Origin: Paracoccus marcusii
GTDB lineage: Bacteria; Pseudomonadota; Alphaproteobacteria; Rhodobacterales; Rhodobacteraceae
Direction of reading: 5' to 3'
Length of the DNA: 64,000 bases
NCBI RefSeq assembly: GCF_028621715.1
Contig: NZ_CP117466.1
Coordinates: 2,368,501-2,432,500 of the forward strand
Shown here piece after piece: positions 1 to 9,715 of the stretch. Every line of letters starts with the position of its first letter. Within the stretch, counting starts at the first letter, position 1. Under the pieces are notes generated by a model, which saw nothing but the letters and a program-made list of their open reading frames with translations, ran no database searches and was not told the origin of the DNA. Both the position numbers and the translations under genes were made by a program.

Positions 1-647
1 CGCCCACGGGGTCATAGACCACGTCCGCGCCGCCAAGATCGCGCAGCGCCGCGCGCAGATCGGGGCAGGTGGCGCTGTCGATCACGTGGGATGCCCCCGC
101 CTGGCGGACCACCTGGACCTTGTCGGCGCCGCGTGCGATGCCGATCACCCGTGCGCCCATCGCCGCGCCGATCTGCACCGCGGTCAGCCCGACCCCGCCC
201 GCGGCCCCCAGAACGACCAGCGTCTGTCCCGCCAGCAGCGCGCCGCGCCCGGCCAGGGCCAGGTGACTTGTCCCATAAGCCACCTGAAAGCCCGCCGCCT
301 GCTCCAGCGTCATGGCGTCCGGAATGGCCTGGACGGCCCCCGCATCGACCGCCATCACCTGCGACATCGTGCCCGGTGCCGAAACGACCACGCGTGTGCC
401 CGCAACCAGTCCCGATCCGGCGGGTGCCGAGAGGACGGTGCCCGCCCCCTCCAGCCCCGGCACGAAGGGCGGATCGGCCGGTTCCTGGTACTGTCCATTA
501 GCTTTGAGCAGGTCGGCAAAATTCAATGCCGCCGCGCCCATGCGCAAAAGCACCTGATCGGGACGGGCCACGGGGGGCGGAACATCCCGGATCACCGGGT
601 CCTGCCCCAGGGCCGAGATGAAGGCTGCGCGAATCATTTGTGACATG
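1..647 (-). CDS. NADPH:quinone oxidoreductase / zinc-type alcohol dehydrogenase family protein (3' end outside window)
   Basis: The minus-strand frame opens with an ATG at 645-647 (MSQMIRAAFISALG) and runs off the left edge, so only about 215 N-terminal residues are seen. It shows the GroES-like N-terminal fold of medium-chain dehydrogenase/reductases (ALNFADLLKANGQY, then PGLEGAGTV) and the start of a Rossmann domain with the glycine motif GAAGGVGLTAVQIG. No cysteine-rich structural zinc lobe is visible, which fits the zinc-less quinone oxidoreductase (QOR/Qor2) branch that reduces quinones or enoyl compounds with NADPH in the cytoplasm. The substrate cannot be told from sequence. It is divergent from the regulator at 837. 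Confidence 0.85.
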
Positions 648-773
648 TATTGTGGCCCTCGGATGTTGTCTGCACGTTCGCATCCCCGCTGGCCAAGTCA
701 ACGCGATGCCGATATGGCCGCAAGGACACCCCTGGACCTGTCTTTATGGTCAGGAAAGCCCCGATTAACCAAG

Positions 774-806
774 TTGACACTCGAAAATTGTGCCTTTCCG
801 GGCTAG
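774..806 (+). promoter_or_regulatory. possible promoter of the XRE regulator gene
   Basis: A perfect TTGACA -35 hexamer lies at 774-779, about 58 bp before the ATG at 837, in an AT-richer stretch of the gap between divergent genes. No convincing -10 sits at 17 bp; CTAGAG further downstream is the nearest candidate. The call rests mainly on the -35 match and position. Confidence 0.3.
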
Positions 807-836
807 AGCATCCTGAGATTGCAAAAGGTTGGGGCA

Positions 837-1196
837 ATGAAGCATAGTGTAGATGTTCACGTTGGTAAGCGTATCCGCCATCGTCGCTGGATGATTGGCA
901 TGACTCAACAGCAACTCGCCGACAAGGTCGGCATCAAGTTCCAGCAGATCCAGAAGTACGAGACCGGCATGAACCGCGTTTCGGCCTCGCGTCTGTGGGA
1001 CATCGCGCGGGCGGTCGACGTTCCGGTCAGCTTTTTCTTCGAGGGCCTGTCCGAGGGCGAGGTTCCCGGCGTGGTCGAAGGCGACATCTTCGCCGACAAG
1101 GAAGCGCTGCAGTTGGTGCGCGCCTATTACGCCATGCCCGAGGCACAGCGTCGCCAGATCTTCGAGCTGGCCCGCGTCCTGTCCGACGCCGCCTGA
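837..1196 (+). CDS. XRE-family helix-turn-helix transcriptional regulator
   Basis: A 119-residue cytoplasmic DNA-binding protein. Residues about 10-65 form a Cro/C1-type HTH (GKRIRHRRWMIGMTQQQLADKVG, recognition helix around FQQIQKYETG), followed by VPVSFFFEGL, typical of the HTH_3 regulators conserved across Rhodobacterales. The C-terminal about 45 residues (DKEALQLVRAYYAMPEAQRR) look helical and are probably used for dimerization. I chose ATG 837 over an in-frame upstream start at 819 because MKHSVDVHVGKRI is the usual beginning of this family. Target genes cannot be inferred; it stands alone between a divergent oxidoreductase and a phosphatase gene. Confidence 0.88.
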   Translation: MKHSVDVHVGKRIRHRRWMIGMTQQQLADKVGIKFQQIQKYETGMNRVSASRLWDIARAVDVPVSFFFEGLSEGEVPGVVEGDIFADKEALQLVRAYYAMPEAQRRQIFELARVLSDAA

Positions 1197-1332
1197 AAGG
1201 CCTGACCGCCAGAAGGCGGATGACCCTGCCGCCGTCCCGCGCCGCTTGACCGCCGGACGACGGCCCCCTTTGACCGCTGGTCCCCCGGCCCATGACAGGC
1301 TACACCCGGCGTGACGACACGCAGGGAGCCGC

Positions 1333-2118
1333 ATGCAGGACGCAGACCAGATCACCCGCACCGCGCATCTGATGGCAGACGCTGCCCGTCGGGCGATCCT
1401 GCCGTGGTTCCGCCACGCGGATCTGGCGGCCGACAACAAGCGGCCGGCCGATTTCGACCCGGTGACCCAGGCCGACCGCGATGCCGAACGCGCGATGCGC
1501 GACGTGCTGGCGCGCGAGCGGCCCGATGACGCCATCCTGGGCGAGGAATATGGCGCGACCCCCGGCACCAGCGGGCTGACCTGGATCCTGGATCCGATCG
1601 ACGGCACGCGCGCGTTCCTGTGCGGGGCGGCCAGCTGGGGCGTGCTTATCGGCCTGTCCGACGGGCGGGACGTCATCTATGGCCTGATCGACCAGCCCTA
1701 TGTCGGCGAGCGGTTCGAGGGCGGGCTTGGCCATGCCCGGCTGACCTCGGCCGCGGGCGAACGGGCGCTGCGCGTGCGCGGCGGCACGCTGCTGGAGCGC
1801 GCGACGCTGCTGACGACCTTTCCCGAAATCGGCACGGCGGCCGAGGCCACGGCCTTTCGCCGCGTGGCCGACCGGGCGCGGCTGACGCGATACGGGCTGG
1901 ACTGCTATGCCTATGGCCTGCTGGCCTTGGGCCAGGTCGATCTGGTGATCGAGGCGGGGCTGCAATCCTATGACATCGCGGGTCCGCTGGCGGTGGTGCA
2001 GGCCGCGGGCGGCATCGTGACCGACTGGCAGGGCGGGTCCGCCGCCCAGGGCGGTCAGGTGATCGCCGCCGCGTCCGAGGCGCTGCACCGGGCGGCGCTG
2101 GATCTGCTGAACGGCTGA
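1333..2118 (+). CDS. hisN: inositol-monophosphatase family phosphatase, probably histidinol-phosphatase (HisN type)
   Basis: 261 residues, the usual length of the Mg2+-dependent IMPase family. Metal-binding motifs are present: GEEYG near residue 71, DPIDGTRAF near 90, and the C-terminal SYDIAGPLAVVQAAGG holding the last metal-binding aspartate. The run WGVLIGL after the DPIDGT motif and the overall pattern resemble the HisN branch used for histidinol phosphate dephosphorylation in actinobacteria and alphaproteobacteria, but inositol or other sugar-phosphate substrates are possible. It is probably cotranscribed with mgtE 24 bp downstream. Confidence 0.8.
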   Translation: MQDADQITRTAHLMADAARRAILPWFRHADLAADNKRPADFDPVTQADRDAERAMRDVLARERPDDAILGEEYGATPGTSGLTWILDPIDGTRAFLCGAASWGVLIGLSDGRDVIYGLIDQPYVGERFEGGLGHARLTSAAGERALRVRGGTLLERATLLTTFPEIGTAAEATAFRRVADRARLTRYGLDCYAYGLLALGQVDLVIEAGLQSYDIAGPLAVVQAAGGIVTDWQGGSAAQGGQVIAAASEALHRAALDLLNG

Positions 2119-2142
2119 CACGACAAGAACGCAGGGGGCAGC

Positions 2143-3501
2143 ATGGCCGACGAAAACCGCGCGACCGAAACCGACGATCTGCTGGACCGCGTCGACGCGG
2201 CGGTCGAGGCCGGCGACCGCGCCGCACTGGACGCGGCGCTGGAGCCGATGCACCCGGCCGACATCGCCGACCTGATCGAGCGGCTGACCCCCGGCGACCG
2301 CCGCGCCTTCCTGACGCTTTATGCCGACGGCATCGACGGCGATGTCCTGTCCGAGATCGACGAATCCATCCGCGAGGAGGTGCTGGAGCAGCTGCCCCGC
2401 GCGGTCCTGGACGATGCCGTTCGCGAGATGGACAGCGACGACGTCGTCGACCTGGTCGAGGACCTGGACGATGCCGAGCGGGCGCTGATCCTGGCCGCGC
2501 TGGATGCGGGCGACCGCGCGGCGGTCCAGCAGTCGCTGGCCTATCCCGAATATTCCGCCGGCCGCCTGATGCAGTCCGAGGTCGTCACAGCGCCCGAGCA
2601 TTGGACCGTGGCCCGCGCCATCCAGTTCCTGCGCGCCGAGGAATGGCTGCCCGAACAGTTCTATCACATCGTCCTGGTCGATCCGCGCCGTCATCCGGTG
2701 GGCTATGTCACGCTGGGTCGCCTGCTGGCATCGCGCAGCGACGCCACGCTGCGCGAGCTGGCCGAGGACAGCTTTCGCACCATCAGCGCCTTTGCCGAAG
2801 AGGCCGAGGTCGCCTATGTCTTCAACCAGTATCACCTGATCTCTGCCCCCGTCGTGGACCGCGACGACCGCCTGGTGGGCGTCATCACCATCGACGACGC
2901 GATGCAGGTCCTGGACGAGGAGCACGAGGAGGACATCCTGCGCCTGGCCGGGGTGGGCGACGAATCCAGCATCTCGGACAGCGTGATGCAGACGGTGCGC
3001 CAGCGCGTGCCGTGGCTGGCCACCAACATCGTCACCGCCCTGGCCGCCGCCAGCGTCATCGCCTTCTTCGAGGACGCCATCGCCCAGTTGGTGGCTTTGG
3101 CCGTGCTGATGCCGATCGTGGCGTCGATGGGGGGCAACGCGGGGACGCAGACGCTGACCGTTGCGGTGCGCGGCCTTGCGACGCGCGACCTCAGCCGGGC
3201 CAACGCCCTGCGCGTCGTCCGGCGCGAGGTCATCGTGGGGCTGACCAACGGAGTGTTCTTCGGGGTCATCATGGCTGCGATCACCTGGGTCTGGTTCCGC
3301 GATCCGGGTCTGGCGGCGGTGATCGGGTCGGCGATGATCATCAATCTGCTGGTCGCCGCGCTGGCGGGCATCCTGATCCCGCTTGGCCTGAACAAGCTGG
3401 GCGCGGACCCGGCGCTGGCGTCGGGAACCTTCGTGACCATGATGACCGACGTGATCGGTTTCCTGGCCTTCCTGGGGCTGGCCACGGCGGTGCTGCTGTG
3501 A
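2143..3501 (+). CDS. mgtE: magnesium transporter MgtE
   Basis: 452 residues, matching MgtE length. The order is a cytoplasmic acidic N domain (about 20-130: MHPADIADLIERLTPGDR is the MgtE_N signature), two CBS domains (about 140-255) that sense intracellular Mg2+, then a five-helix membrane domain (about 280-452) with the conserved pore segment MPIVASMGGNAGTQTL. It imports Mg2+ across the inner membrane and is gated by the CBS/N domains. The stop codon overlaps the GTG start of the next gene. Confidence 0.96.
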   Translation: MADENRATETDDLLDRVDAAVEAGDRAALDAALEPMHPADIADLIERLTPGDRRAFLTLYADGIDGDVLSEIDESIREEVLEQLPRAVLDDAVREMDSDDVVDLVEDLDDAERALILAALDAGDRAAVQQSLAYPEYSAGRLMQSEVVTAPEHWTVARAIQFLRAEEWLPEQFYHIVLVDPRRHPVGYVTLGRLLASRSDATLRELAEDSFRTISAFAEEAEVAYVFNQYHLISAPVVDRDDRLVGVITIDDAMQVLDEEHEEDILRLAGVGDESSISDSVMQTVRQRVPWLATNIVTALAAASVIAFFEDAIAQLVALAVLMPIVASMGGNAGTQTLTVAVRGLATRDLSRANALRVVRREVIVGLTNGVFFGVIMAAITWVWFRDPGLAAVIGSAMIINLLVAALAGILIPLGLNKLGADPALASGTFVTMMTDVIGFLAFLGLATAVLL

Positions 3502-4040
3502 CCGCGGACAAGGCCCGGCTGCGCGCGCAGGCGCTGGCGGCCCGTGCCGCGGGCGGCGACGGGCAGGCCCTGTCGCGCCACCTGATCGCGACGCTGACAC
3601 CCCATGCACGCGCGGTTCTGGCCGGATACTGGCCCATGCGCGACGAGGCCGATCCCCGCGCCGCGATGGCCGCGCACGACGGGCCGCTGGTGCTGCCGGT
3701 GGTGACCGGCAAGGCGCGCCCGCTGGTCTTTCGCCGCTGGCGGGGCGAGGCGCTGGTGCCCGGACCCTTCGGCACGGCGCACCCGGCCGATTCGGCCGAG
3801 GTGCTGACGCCCCGCGTGCTGATCGTTCCGCTGGCGGGGTTCGACCGGCAGGGAAACCGCCTTGGCTATGGCGGCGGGTTCTATGACAGGACGTTGGAAT
3901 TGCTGCGCGAATCCGGTCCGGTGACGGCGATCGGGCTGGCCTATGCCTGCCAGCAGCTGGATCTGATCCCGGCCGAGCCGACGGACCAGCCGCTGGACCT
4001 GATCGTGACCGATGATGGTGTCCTGACGCCCATGCGCTGA
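3498..4040 (+). CDS. 5-formyltetrahydrofolate cyclo-ligase
   Basis: 180 residues starting at GTG 3498, which overlaps the mgtE stop (GTGA) and suggests translational coupling. The family signature near the C-terminus is clear: VPLAGFDRQGNRLGYGGGFYDRTL, whose glycine-rich loop binds ATP phosphates. An N-terminal K/R-rich helix (ADKARLRAQALAARAA) is typical. The enzyme converts 5-formyl-THF to 5,10-methenyl-THF with ATP, recycling a folate storage form. In many bacteria the gene sits beside ssrS (6S RNA); I saw no clear 6S RNA here. Confidence 0.93.
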   Translation: MTADKARLRAQALAARAAGGDGQALSRHLIATLTPHARAVLAGYWPMRDEADPRAAMAAHDGPLVLPVVTGKARPLVFRRWRGEALVPGPFGTAHPADSAEVLTPRVLIVPLAGFDRQGNRLGYGGGFYDRTLELLRESGPVTAIGLAYACQQLDLIPAEPTDQPLDLIVTDDGVLTPMR

Positions 4041-4461
4041 TTTCCGCCGGGCGTGGCAGATCTGCATCGGCTGTGCGCAACCAGGGGATGAATTGCGGAT
4101 AAGCCTGTGGACAAGTCGTGGAATGCGGTCGGCAAGGGACTGTTCGGACGTGATTTTTGACGCCGTATGCCGCGTGCACCGCCTGTTCCTGCATGTCTCT
4201 GTGCGCGAATCTTGCACGCAGCCATGGGGCGGTCTGTCAACGGCCTTCGCGAGGCTGATCGCTAAAAAATTCGGTTGAAACAGCGTCGAAGCGGCGGCAG
4301 TTTGTGGGCAATCGCCAGTGTGGCACAAGATGTGGTGGTCCTAATCGGGGGCGACCACAGGAACGTCGCAGCAGTCCTGATCTGACGGCCGTCCCCTAGG
4401 GCGGACGCACCCTGCACGGGCGGATCGCGGCTGCGCGCAGGGGACCGGAAGGACAAGCAGG
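4041..4461 (+). promoter_or_regulatory. 421-bp non-coding region upstream of nrdJ with DnaA-box-like words
   Basis: No coding frame is convincing here. Words one or two changes from the DnaA box TGTGGATAA occur at 4094-4102 (TGCGGATAA), 4106-4114 (TGTGGACAA) and 4303-4311 (TGTGGGCAA). A related TGTGGCACA is at 4319-4327. Short inverted repeats (GTGGTC/GACCAC between about 4335 and 4358, and CGTCC/GGACG at 4390-4407) lie closer to the gene. I could not match the B12 box of a cobalamin riboswitch, nor a good NrdR box. Regulation of the reductase by DnaA is an inference by analogy with nrd genes elsewhere. Confidence 0.4.
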
Positions 4462-7400
4462 ATGAAGATCGAGCGGCGCTTTACCACGGAAACCGGCGGG
4501 GCCTATGCCGGCATCGCGTTCACCACCACCCTCAGCGAGATCCGCAATCCGGACGGCACGGTGGTCTTTCGCAACGACGCGGTCGAGGTCCCCGAGGGCT
4601 GGAGCCAGGTCGCAAGCGACGTCATCGCCCAGAAATACTTTCGCCGCGCCGGCGTTCCCGCGCGGCTGAAGCCCGTCCGCGAAAAGGGCGTGCCCGAATT
4701 CCTGTGGCGCCACGTTCCCGACCATGCCGCGATGGCCGACCTTCCCGAAGACGCCCGGTTCGGCGGAGAGACCAGCGCCGCGCAGGTCTTTGACCGCCTG
4801 GCGGGGGCTTGGACCTATTGGGGCTGGAAAGGTGGCTATTTCACGACCGAGGCCGATGCCCGCGCCTATCTGGACGAGATGCGCCACATGCTGGCCCGCC
4901 AGATGGGTGCGCCCAACAGCCCGCAATGGTTCAACACCGGCCTGCATTGGGCCTATGGCATCGACGGGCCGGGGCAGGGACATTTCTATGTCGATCACAA
5001 GACGGCCACGCTGACCGCATCGACCAGCGCCTATGAGCATCCCCAGCCGCATGCCTGCTTCATCCAGTCGGTCAGCGACGATCTGGTGAACGAGGGCGGC
5101 ATCATGGACCTGTGGGTCCGCGAGGCGCGCCTGTTCAAGTACGGCAGCGGCACCGGCACCAACTTCTCGTCACTGCGCGGCGAGGGTGAGCGGCTGTCCG
5201 GCGGCGGCAAGTCGTCGGGCCTGATGGGATTCCTGAAGATCGGCGACCGGGCCGCGGGTGCGATCAAGTCGGGCGGCACGACGCGCCGCGCGGCCAAGAT
5301 GGTCATCTGCGACATGGACCATCCCGACATCGAGGCCTTCGTGAACTGGAAGGTGATCGAGGAGCAGAAGGTTGCGTCCCTGGTCGCCGGCTCCAAGCTG
5401 CACGAGCGTGAGCTGAACGGCATCTTCGCGGCGATCCGCACCGGCGGTGGAGAAGTCGATCCGGCCCGCAACGACGCCCTGAAGGCCGCGATCCGCAGCG
5501 CCAAGCGCGCGATGATCCCCGAGACCTATGTGAACCGCGTGCTGCAATACGCGCGCCAGGGCTTCGACAGCATCGAGTTCCCGACCTATGACACGGACTG
5601 GGATTCCGAGGCTTATGTGTCGGTGTCGGGCCAGAACTCGAACAACTCGGTCCGGGTGACGGATGCCTTCCTGCGCGCGGTGCGCGAGGATGCGCCGTGG
5701 GAGCTGATCCGCCGCACCGACGGGACGGTCGCCAAGACCGTGTCTGCGCGCGACCTGTGGGACCAGATCGGTCATGCGGCCTGGGCCTGCGCCGATCCGG
5801 GCATCCAGTTCCACGACACGGTCAACGCCTGGCACACCTGCCCCGAGGACGGGCCGATCCGCGGATCGAACCCGTGCAGCGAATACATGTTCCTGGACGA
5901 CACCGCCTGCAACCTGGCGTCCATGAACCTGCTGACCTTCTGGACCGACGGCCGGTTCGACGCCGACGCCTATGTCCATGCCAGCCGGCTATGGACCGTC
6001 ACGCTGGAGATCAGCGTGCTGATGGCGCAGTTCCCCTCGCGCGAGATCGCGCAGCGCAGCTATGACTTCCGCACGCTGGGGCTGGGCTATGCCAATATCG
6101 GCGGTCTGCTGATGAACATGGGCTTGGGCTATGACAGCGACCAGGGCCGCGCGATCTGCGGGGCGCTGTCGGCGATCATGACCGGCACGGCCTATGCAAC
6201 CAGCGCGCGGATGGCGGCGGAACTGGGCGCGTTCCCGGGCCATGCCCGCAACGCCGACCACATGCTGCGCGTGATCCGCAACCACCGCGCCGCGGCGCAT
6301 GGCACGGCGTGCGAGGGCGTGAACGTCGCCCCCGTGGCGCTGGACGCCGCGAACTGCCCGGATGTCGGCCTGGTCGAGCTGGCCCGCGCGGCCTGGGACG
6401 AGGCGCTGGCCCTGGGCCAGGCGCACGGCTTCCGCAACGCCCAGACCACCGTCATCGCGCCCACCGGCACGATCGGCCTGGTGATGGATTGCGACACGAC
6501 CGGGATCGAGCCGGACTTTGCCCTGGTCAAGTTCAAGAAGCTGGCGGGCGGCGGCTATTTCAAGATCATCAACCAGTCGGTCCCGGCGGCGCTGGAGAAG
6601 CTGGGCTATGCGCCAGCGCAGATCGAGGAGATCGTGGGCCACGCGGTGGGCCACGCCACCTTGGGCAACTGCCCCGCCATCAACCATGCATCGCTGGCCG
6701 GTCACGGCTTCGGCGCGGCCGAGATCGCCAAGGTCGAGGCGGCTCTGCCGTCAGCCTTCGACATCCGCTTCGTCTTCAACCAATGGACGCTGGGAGAGGA
6801 TTTCTGCCGCGGGACCCTGGGCATCCCGGCGGACAAGCTGTCGGACCCCAGCTTCGACCTGCTGCGCCATCTGGGCTTCAGCCGGGCGCAGATCGACGCG
6901 GCCAACGACCATGTCTGCGGGACGATGACGCTGGAAGGCGCGCCGCATCTGCGGGCCGAGCATCTGCCCGTATTCGACTGCGCCAATCCCTGCGGCAAGA
7001 CCGGCACGCGCTATCTGTCGGTGGAAAGCCACATCCACATGATGGCCGCGGCGCAAAGCTTCATTTCCGGGGCGATCAGCAAGACGATCAACATGCCCTC
7101 CAGCGCGACCATCGCGGACACGCTGGCGGCGTACGAGCTGTCGCACAGCCTGGGGATCAAGGCCAACGCCCTCTATCGCGACGGCTCCAAGCTGAGCCAG
7201 CCGCTGGCCAGCGCCCTGATCGACGACGACGAGGAGGCCGAGGAGATCCTGGCCCACGGGTCCACCCACGACAAGGCCCGCGTCCTGGCCGAGAAGATCG
7301 TCGAGCGCGTCATCGTCAAGGAGATCGTCCGGTCGAACCGCGAGAAGCTGCCGCAGCGCCGCAAGGGGTACACCCAGAAGGCCATCGTCGGCGGTCACAA

Positions 7401-8034
7401 GGTCTATCTGCGCACCGGCGAATATGACGACGGCAAGCTGGGCGAGATCTTCATCGACATGCACAAGGAAGGCGCAGGCTTCCGGGCGATGATGAACAAC
7501 TTTGCCATCGCCGTGTCGGTGGGCCTGCAATACGGCGTGCCGCTGGAGGAATTCGTGGACGCCTTCACCTTCACCCGGTTCGAGCCGGCGGGCATGGTTC
7601 AGGGCAATGACAGCATCAAGAACGCGACTTCGATCCTGGACTATGTGTTCCGCGAGCTGGCCGTCAGCTATCTGGACCGCACCGACCTGGCCCATGTCGC
7701 CCCCGAGGGCGCGCGTTTCGACGAGATGGGCGGCGGCGAGGACGAGGGGCGCCTCAGCCAGCCGTCCGAGCTGAAGTCGCTGACCATGCTGAAGCAGATC
7801 AGCAGCGCGGGCTATCTGCGCAAGCGGATGCCGCAGGACCTGATGGCGCTGCAGGCCGGCGTGTCGGTGACGGCGGTCACGACGGGGATGGCCACGGGGC
7901 TGGACCTGCGCGCCAAGGCCCGGATGCAGGGATACGAAGGCGATCCCTGCGGCGAATGCGGCAACTACACGCTGGTGCGCAACGGTACCTGCATGAAATG
8001 CAACACCTGCGGCGGCACCAGCGGCTGCAGCTGA
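4462..8034 (+). CDS. nrdJ: vitamin B12-dependent (class II) ribonucleotide reductase
   Basis: A 1190-residue protein of the large NrdJ type found in alphaproteobacteria. It reduces ribonucleotides to deoxyribonucleotides using adenosylcobalamin to form the thiyl radical, independent of oxygen. Visible signatures include [13 protein letters not shown], the substrate loop [23 protein letters not shown] with active-site cysteine, [14 protein letters not shown], and the glycine-rich core [10 protein letters not shown]. The C-terminus carries a cysteine cluster ([17 protein letters not shown]) that resembles a zinc ribbon and the redox-shuttle cysteines of this subclass. It is a single-gene unit ending in a strong terminator at 8129. 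Confidence 0.97.
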   Translation: MKIERRFTTETGGAYAGIAFTTTLSEIRNPDGTVVFRNDAVEVPEGWSQVASDVIAQKYFRRAGVPARLKPVREKGVPEFLWRHVPDHAAMADLPEDARFGGETSAAQVFDRLAGAWTYWGWKGGYFTTEADARAYLDEMRHMLARQMGAPNSPQWFNTGLHWAYGIDGPGQGHFYVDHKTATLTASTSAYEHPQPHACFIQSVSDDLVNEGGIMDLWVREARLFKYGSGTGTNFSSLRGEGERLSGGGKSSGLMGFLKIGDRAAGAIKSGGTTRRAAKMVICDMDHPDIEAFVNWKVIEEQKVASLVAGSKLHERELNGIFAAIRTGGGEVDPARNDALKAAIRSAKRAMIPETYVNRVLQYARQGFDSIEFPTYDTDWDSEAYVSVSGQNSNNSVRVTDAFLRAVREDAPWELIRRTDGTVAKTVSARDLWDQIGHAAWACADPGIQFHDTVNAWHTCPEDGPIRGSNPCSEYMFLDDTACNLASMNLLTFWTDGRFDADAYVHASRLWTVTLEISVLMAQFPSREIAQRSYDFRTLGLGYANIGGLLMNMGLGYDSDQGRAICGALSAIMTGTAYATSARMAAELGAFPGHARNADHMLRVIRNHRAAAHGTACEGVNVAPVALDAANCPDVGLVELARAAWDEALALGQAHGFRNAQTTVIAPTGTIGLVMDCDTTGIEPDFALVKFKKLAGGGYFKIINQSVPAALEKLGYAPAQIEEIVGHAVGHATLGNCPAINHASLAGHGFGAAEIAKVEAALPSAFDIRFVFNQWTLGEDFCRGTLGIPADKLSDPSFDLLRHLGFSRAQIDAANDHVCGTMTLEGAPHLRAEHLPVFDCANPCGKTGTRYLSVESHIHMMAAAQSFISGAISKTINMPSSATIADTLAAYELSHSLGIKANALYRDGSKLSQPLASALIDDDEEAEEILAHGSTHDKARVLAEKIVERVIVKEIVRSNREKLPQRRKGYTQKAIVGGHKVYLRTGEYDDGKLGEIFIDMHKEGAGFRAMMNNFAIAVSVGLQYGVPLEEFVDAFTFTRFEPAGMVQGNDSIKNATSILDYVFRELAVSYLDRTDLAHVAPEGARFDEMGGGEDEGRLSQPSELKSLTMLKQISSAGYLRKRMPQDLMALQAGVSVTAVTTGMATGLDLRAKARMQGYEGDPCGECGNYTLVRNGTCMKCNTCGGTSGCS

Positions 8035-8128
8035 GCATGGGTGGGGAATAAGGCGGCCCCCCGCGTCGTTTCCCCATCGACAGGCCTGGCCCGTCGCAGC
8101 AGCAAGCGCGCACAGACGCGCGAAGACT

Positions 8129-8165
8129 GACCCCCGTGCGCGGCCCCGTGCACGGGGGTCTTTTT
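8129..8165 (+). terminator. rho-independent terminator after nrdJ
   Basis: Perfect 11-bp arms GACCCCCGTGC (8129-8139) and GCACGGGGGTC (8150-8160) enclose a 10-nt loop and are followed directly by TTTTT (8161-8165). It lies about 95 bp after the nrdJ stop and before the manC-type gene. Confidence 0.93.
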
Positions 8166-8281
8166 CACGGCGATTTCAGGGCGTGACTTGACGCTGGCAG
8201 CGCTTGGCCCTTGACTGCGGGAACGACCGGCTGCAACCGGCAGGAATGATGACAGGGCAGGGTTCGCCCAAGGGGTTTGCG

Positions 8282-9715
8282 ATGACGATGATTACACCGG
8301 TGCTGATGGCGGGCGGTTCGGGCACGCGGCTGTGGCCCGTGTCGCGCAAGAGCTTTCCCAAGCAGTTCGCCGCCCTGACCGGGGACGAGACGCTGTTCCA
8401 AGCCTCGGCCCGGCGGCTGTCGGGCGCGGGATTCGCGGCGCCGGTGGTAATGACCAATTCCGACTTCCGCTTCATCGTGGCCGAACAGCTGGAGCAGGCG
8501 GGCATCGCGCCGGGCCGCATCGTGATCGAACCCGCGGGCCGCAACACGGCGCCGGCGATCCTGGCGGCGGCGCTGATGGTGGCGGCGGATGATCCCGACG
8601 GGCTGGTGCTGGTCGCGCCGTCCGATCACGTGATCCCCGACGCCGCGGCCTTTGCCGCGACCGTGGCCCAGGGCGCCCAGGCCGCGGCGCAGGGGCGCAT
8701 CGTGACCTTCGGCATCACCCCCGACCGCCCGGAGACGGGTTACGGCTATCTGGAACTGGCCGGTGCCGGAGAGGGGCCGCAGCCCCTGGCGCGGTTTGTC
8801 GAGAAGCCTGACGCCGATCGGGCGGGCCAGATGCTGGCGGCGGGCAACTATCTGTGGAACGCGGGTATCTTCCTGTTCAGCGCCCGCACCATGATCGAGG
8901 CGTTCCGCGCCCACGCCCCCGCTTATCTGGAGCCTGTCCAGCAGGCGCTGGACCAGGCGCATCTGGACCTGGGCTTTTTGCGGCTGGCCAAGGCGCCCTG
9001 GGCGGGGGTCGAGGATCAGTCGATCGACTATGCCGTGATGGAAAAGGCCGACAACCTGACCGTAGTGCGGTTTTCGGGTCGCTGGTCGGACCTGGGCGGC
9101 TGGGACGCGGTCTGGCGCGAGGCGCTGGACCATGCGCCGTCGGATCACGGCGTGGTCACCGACGGCAATTCCACCGCGATCGACTGTCAGGACGTGCTGC
9201 TGCGGTCGGACAGCGACGATCTCAAGGTCGTGGGCATCGGGCTGCGCGACGTGATGGTGGTGGCGACCTCGGACGCGGTGCTGGTCGCCGACCGGGGCCG
9301 GGCGCAGGACGTGCGGCTGGCCGTGTCCGCTTTGAAGGCCAAGCGCGCCAAGCAGGCCGAGGCGTTCCCCCGCGACCATCGCCCCTGGGGCTGGTTCGAG
9401 ACGCTGGCCCTGGCAGACCGCTTTCAGGTCAAGCGCATCGTGGTGAAACCCGGTGCGGCCCTGTCGCTGCAAAGCCATGTCCACCGGTCGGAACACTGGA
9501 TCGTGGTGTCGGGCACAGCGCGGGTCACCGTCGACGACAGCGTGACCCTGGTGACCGAGAACCAGTCGATCTATGTGCCCCTGGGCGCCGTCCACCGGAT
9601 GGAGAACCCCGGCAAGGTGCCGATGGTCCTGATCGAGGTGCAGACCGGCAGCTATCTGGGCGAGGACGACATCATCCGCTACGAGGATGTCTATTCGCGC
9701 AGCAGCGCCGACTGA
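8282..9715 (+). CDS. bifunctional mannose-1-phosphate guanylyltransferase / mannose-6-phosphate isomerase
   Basis: 477 residues from ATG 8282. The N-terminal half is a sugar-nucleotide pyrophosphorylase with MAGGSGTRLWPVSRKSFPKQF at residues 8-28 (nucleotide loop and catalytic Arg/Lys) and FVEKPDADRA mid-protein. The C-terminal cupin domain (about residues 360-477) has PWGWFETL, VKPGAALSLQSHVHRSEHW with metal-binding histidines, and VPLGAVHRMENPG. This is the type II PMI/ManC/AlgA/XanB architecture, making GDP-mannose for exopolysaccharide or glycan synthesis. No polysaccharide genes flank it. It is convergent with the next gene, the two stop codons being directly adjacent. Confidence 0.95.
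   Translation: MTMITPVLMAGGSGTRLWPVSRKSFPKQFAALTGDETLFQASARRLSGAGFAAPVVMTNSDFRFIVAEQLEQAGIAPGRIVIEPAGRNTAPAILAAALMVAADDPDGLVLVAPSDHVIPDAAAFAATVAQGAQAAAQGRIVTFGITPDRPETGYGYLELAGAGEGPQPLARFVEKPDADRAGQMLAAGNYLWNAGIFLFSARTMIEAFRAHAPAYLEPVQQALDQAHLDLGFLRLAKAPWAGVEDQSIDYAVMEKADNLTVVRFSGRWSDLGGWDAVWREALDHAPSDHGVVTDGNSTAIDCQDVLLRSDSDDLKVVGIGLRDVMVVATSDAVLVADRGRAQDVRLAVSALKAKRAKQAEAFPRDHRPWGWFETLALADRFQVKRIVVKPGAALSLQSHVHRSEHWIVVSGTARVTVDDSVTLVTENQSIYVPLGAVHRMENPGKVPMVLIEVQTGSYLGEDDIIRYEDVYSRSSAD

Noticed and set aside
1300..4194. Very long open frame on the minus strand opposite hisN-mgtE-cyclo-ligase
   Set aside because: Its translation is low-complexity, His/Arg/Gly-rich and lies wholly antisense to three recognised genes; a by-product of high GC content.
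4041..4461. Cobalamin riboswitch before the B12-dependent reductase
   Set aside because: I looked for the B12 box and conserved core and did not find them; hairpins present are short and unrelated.
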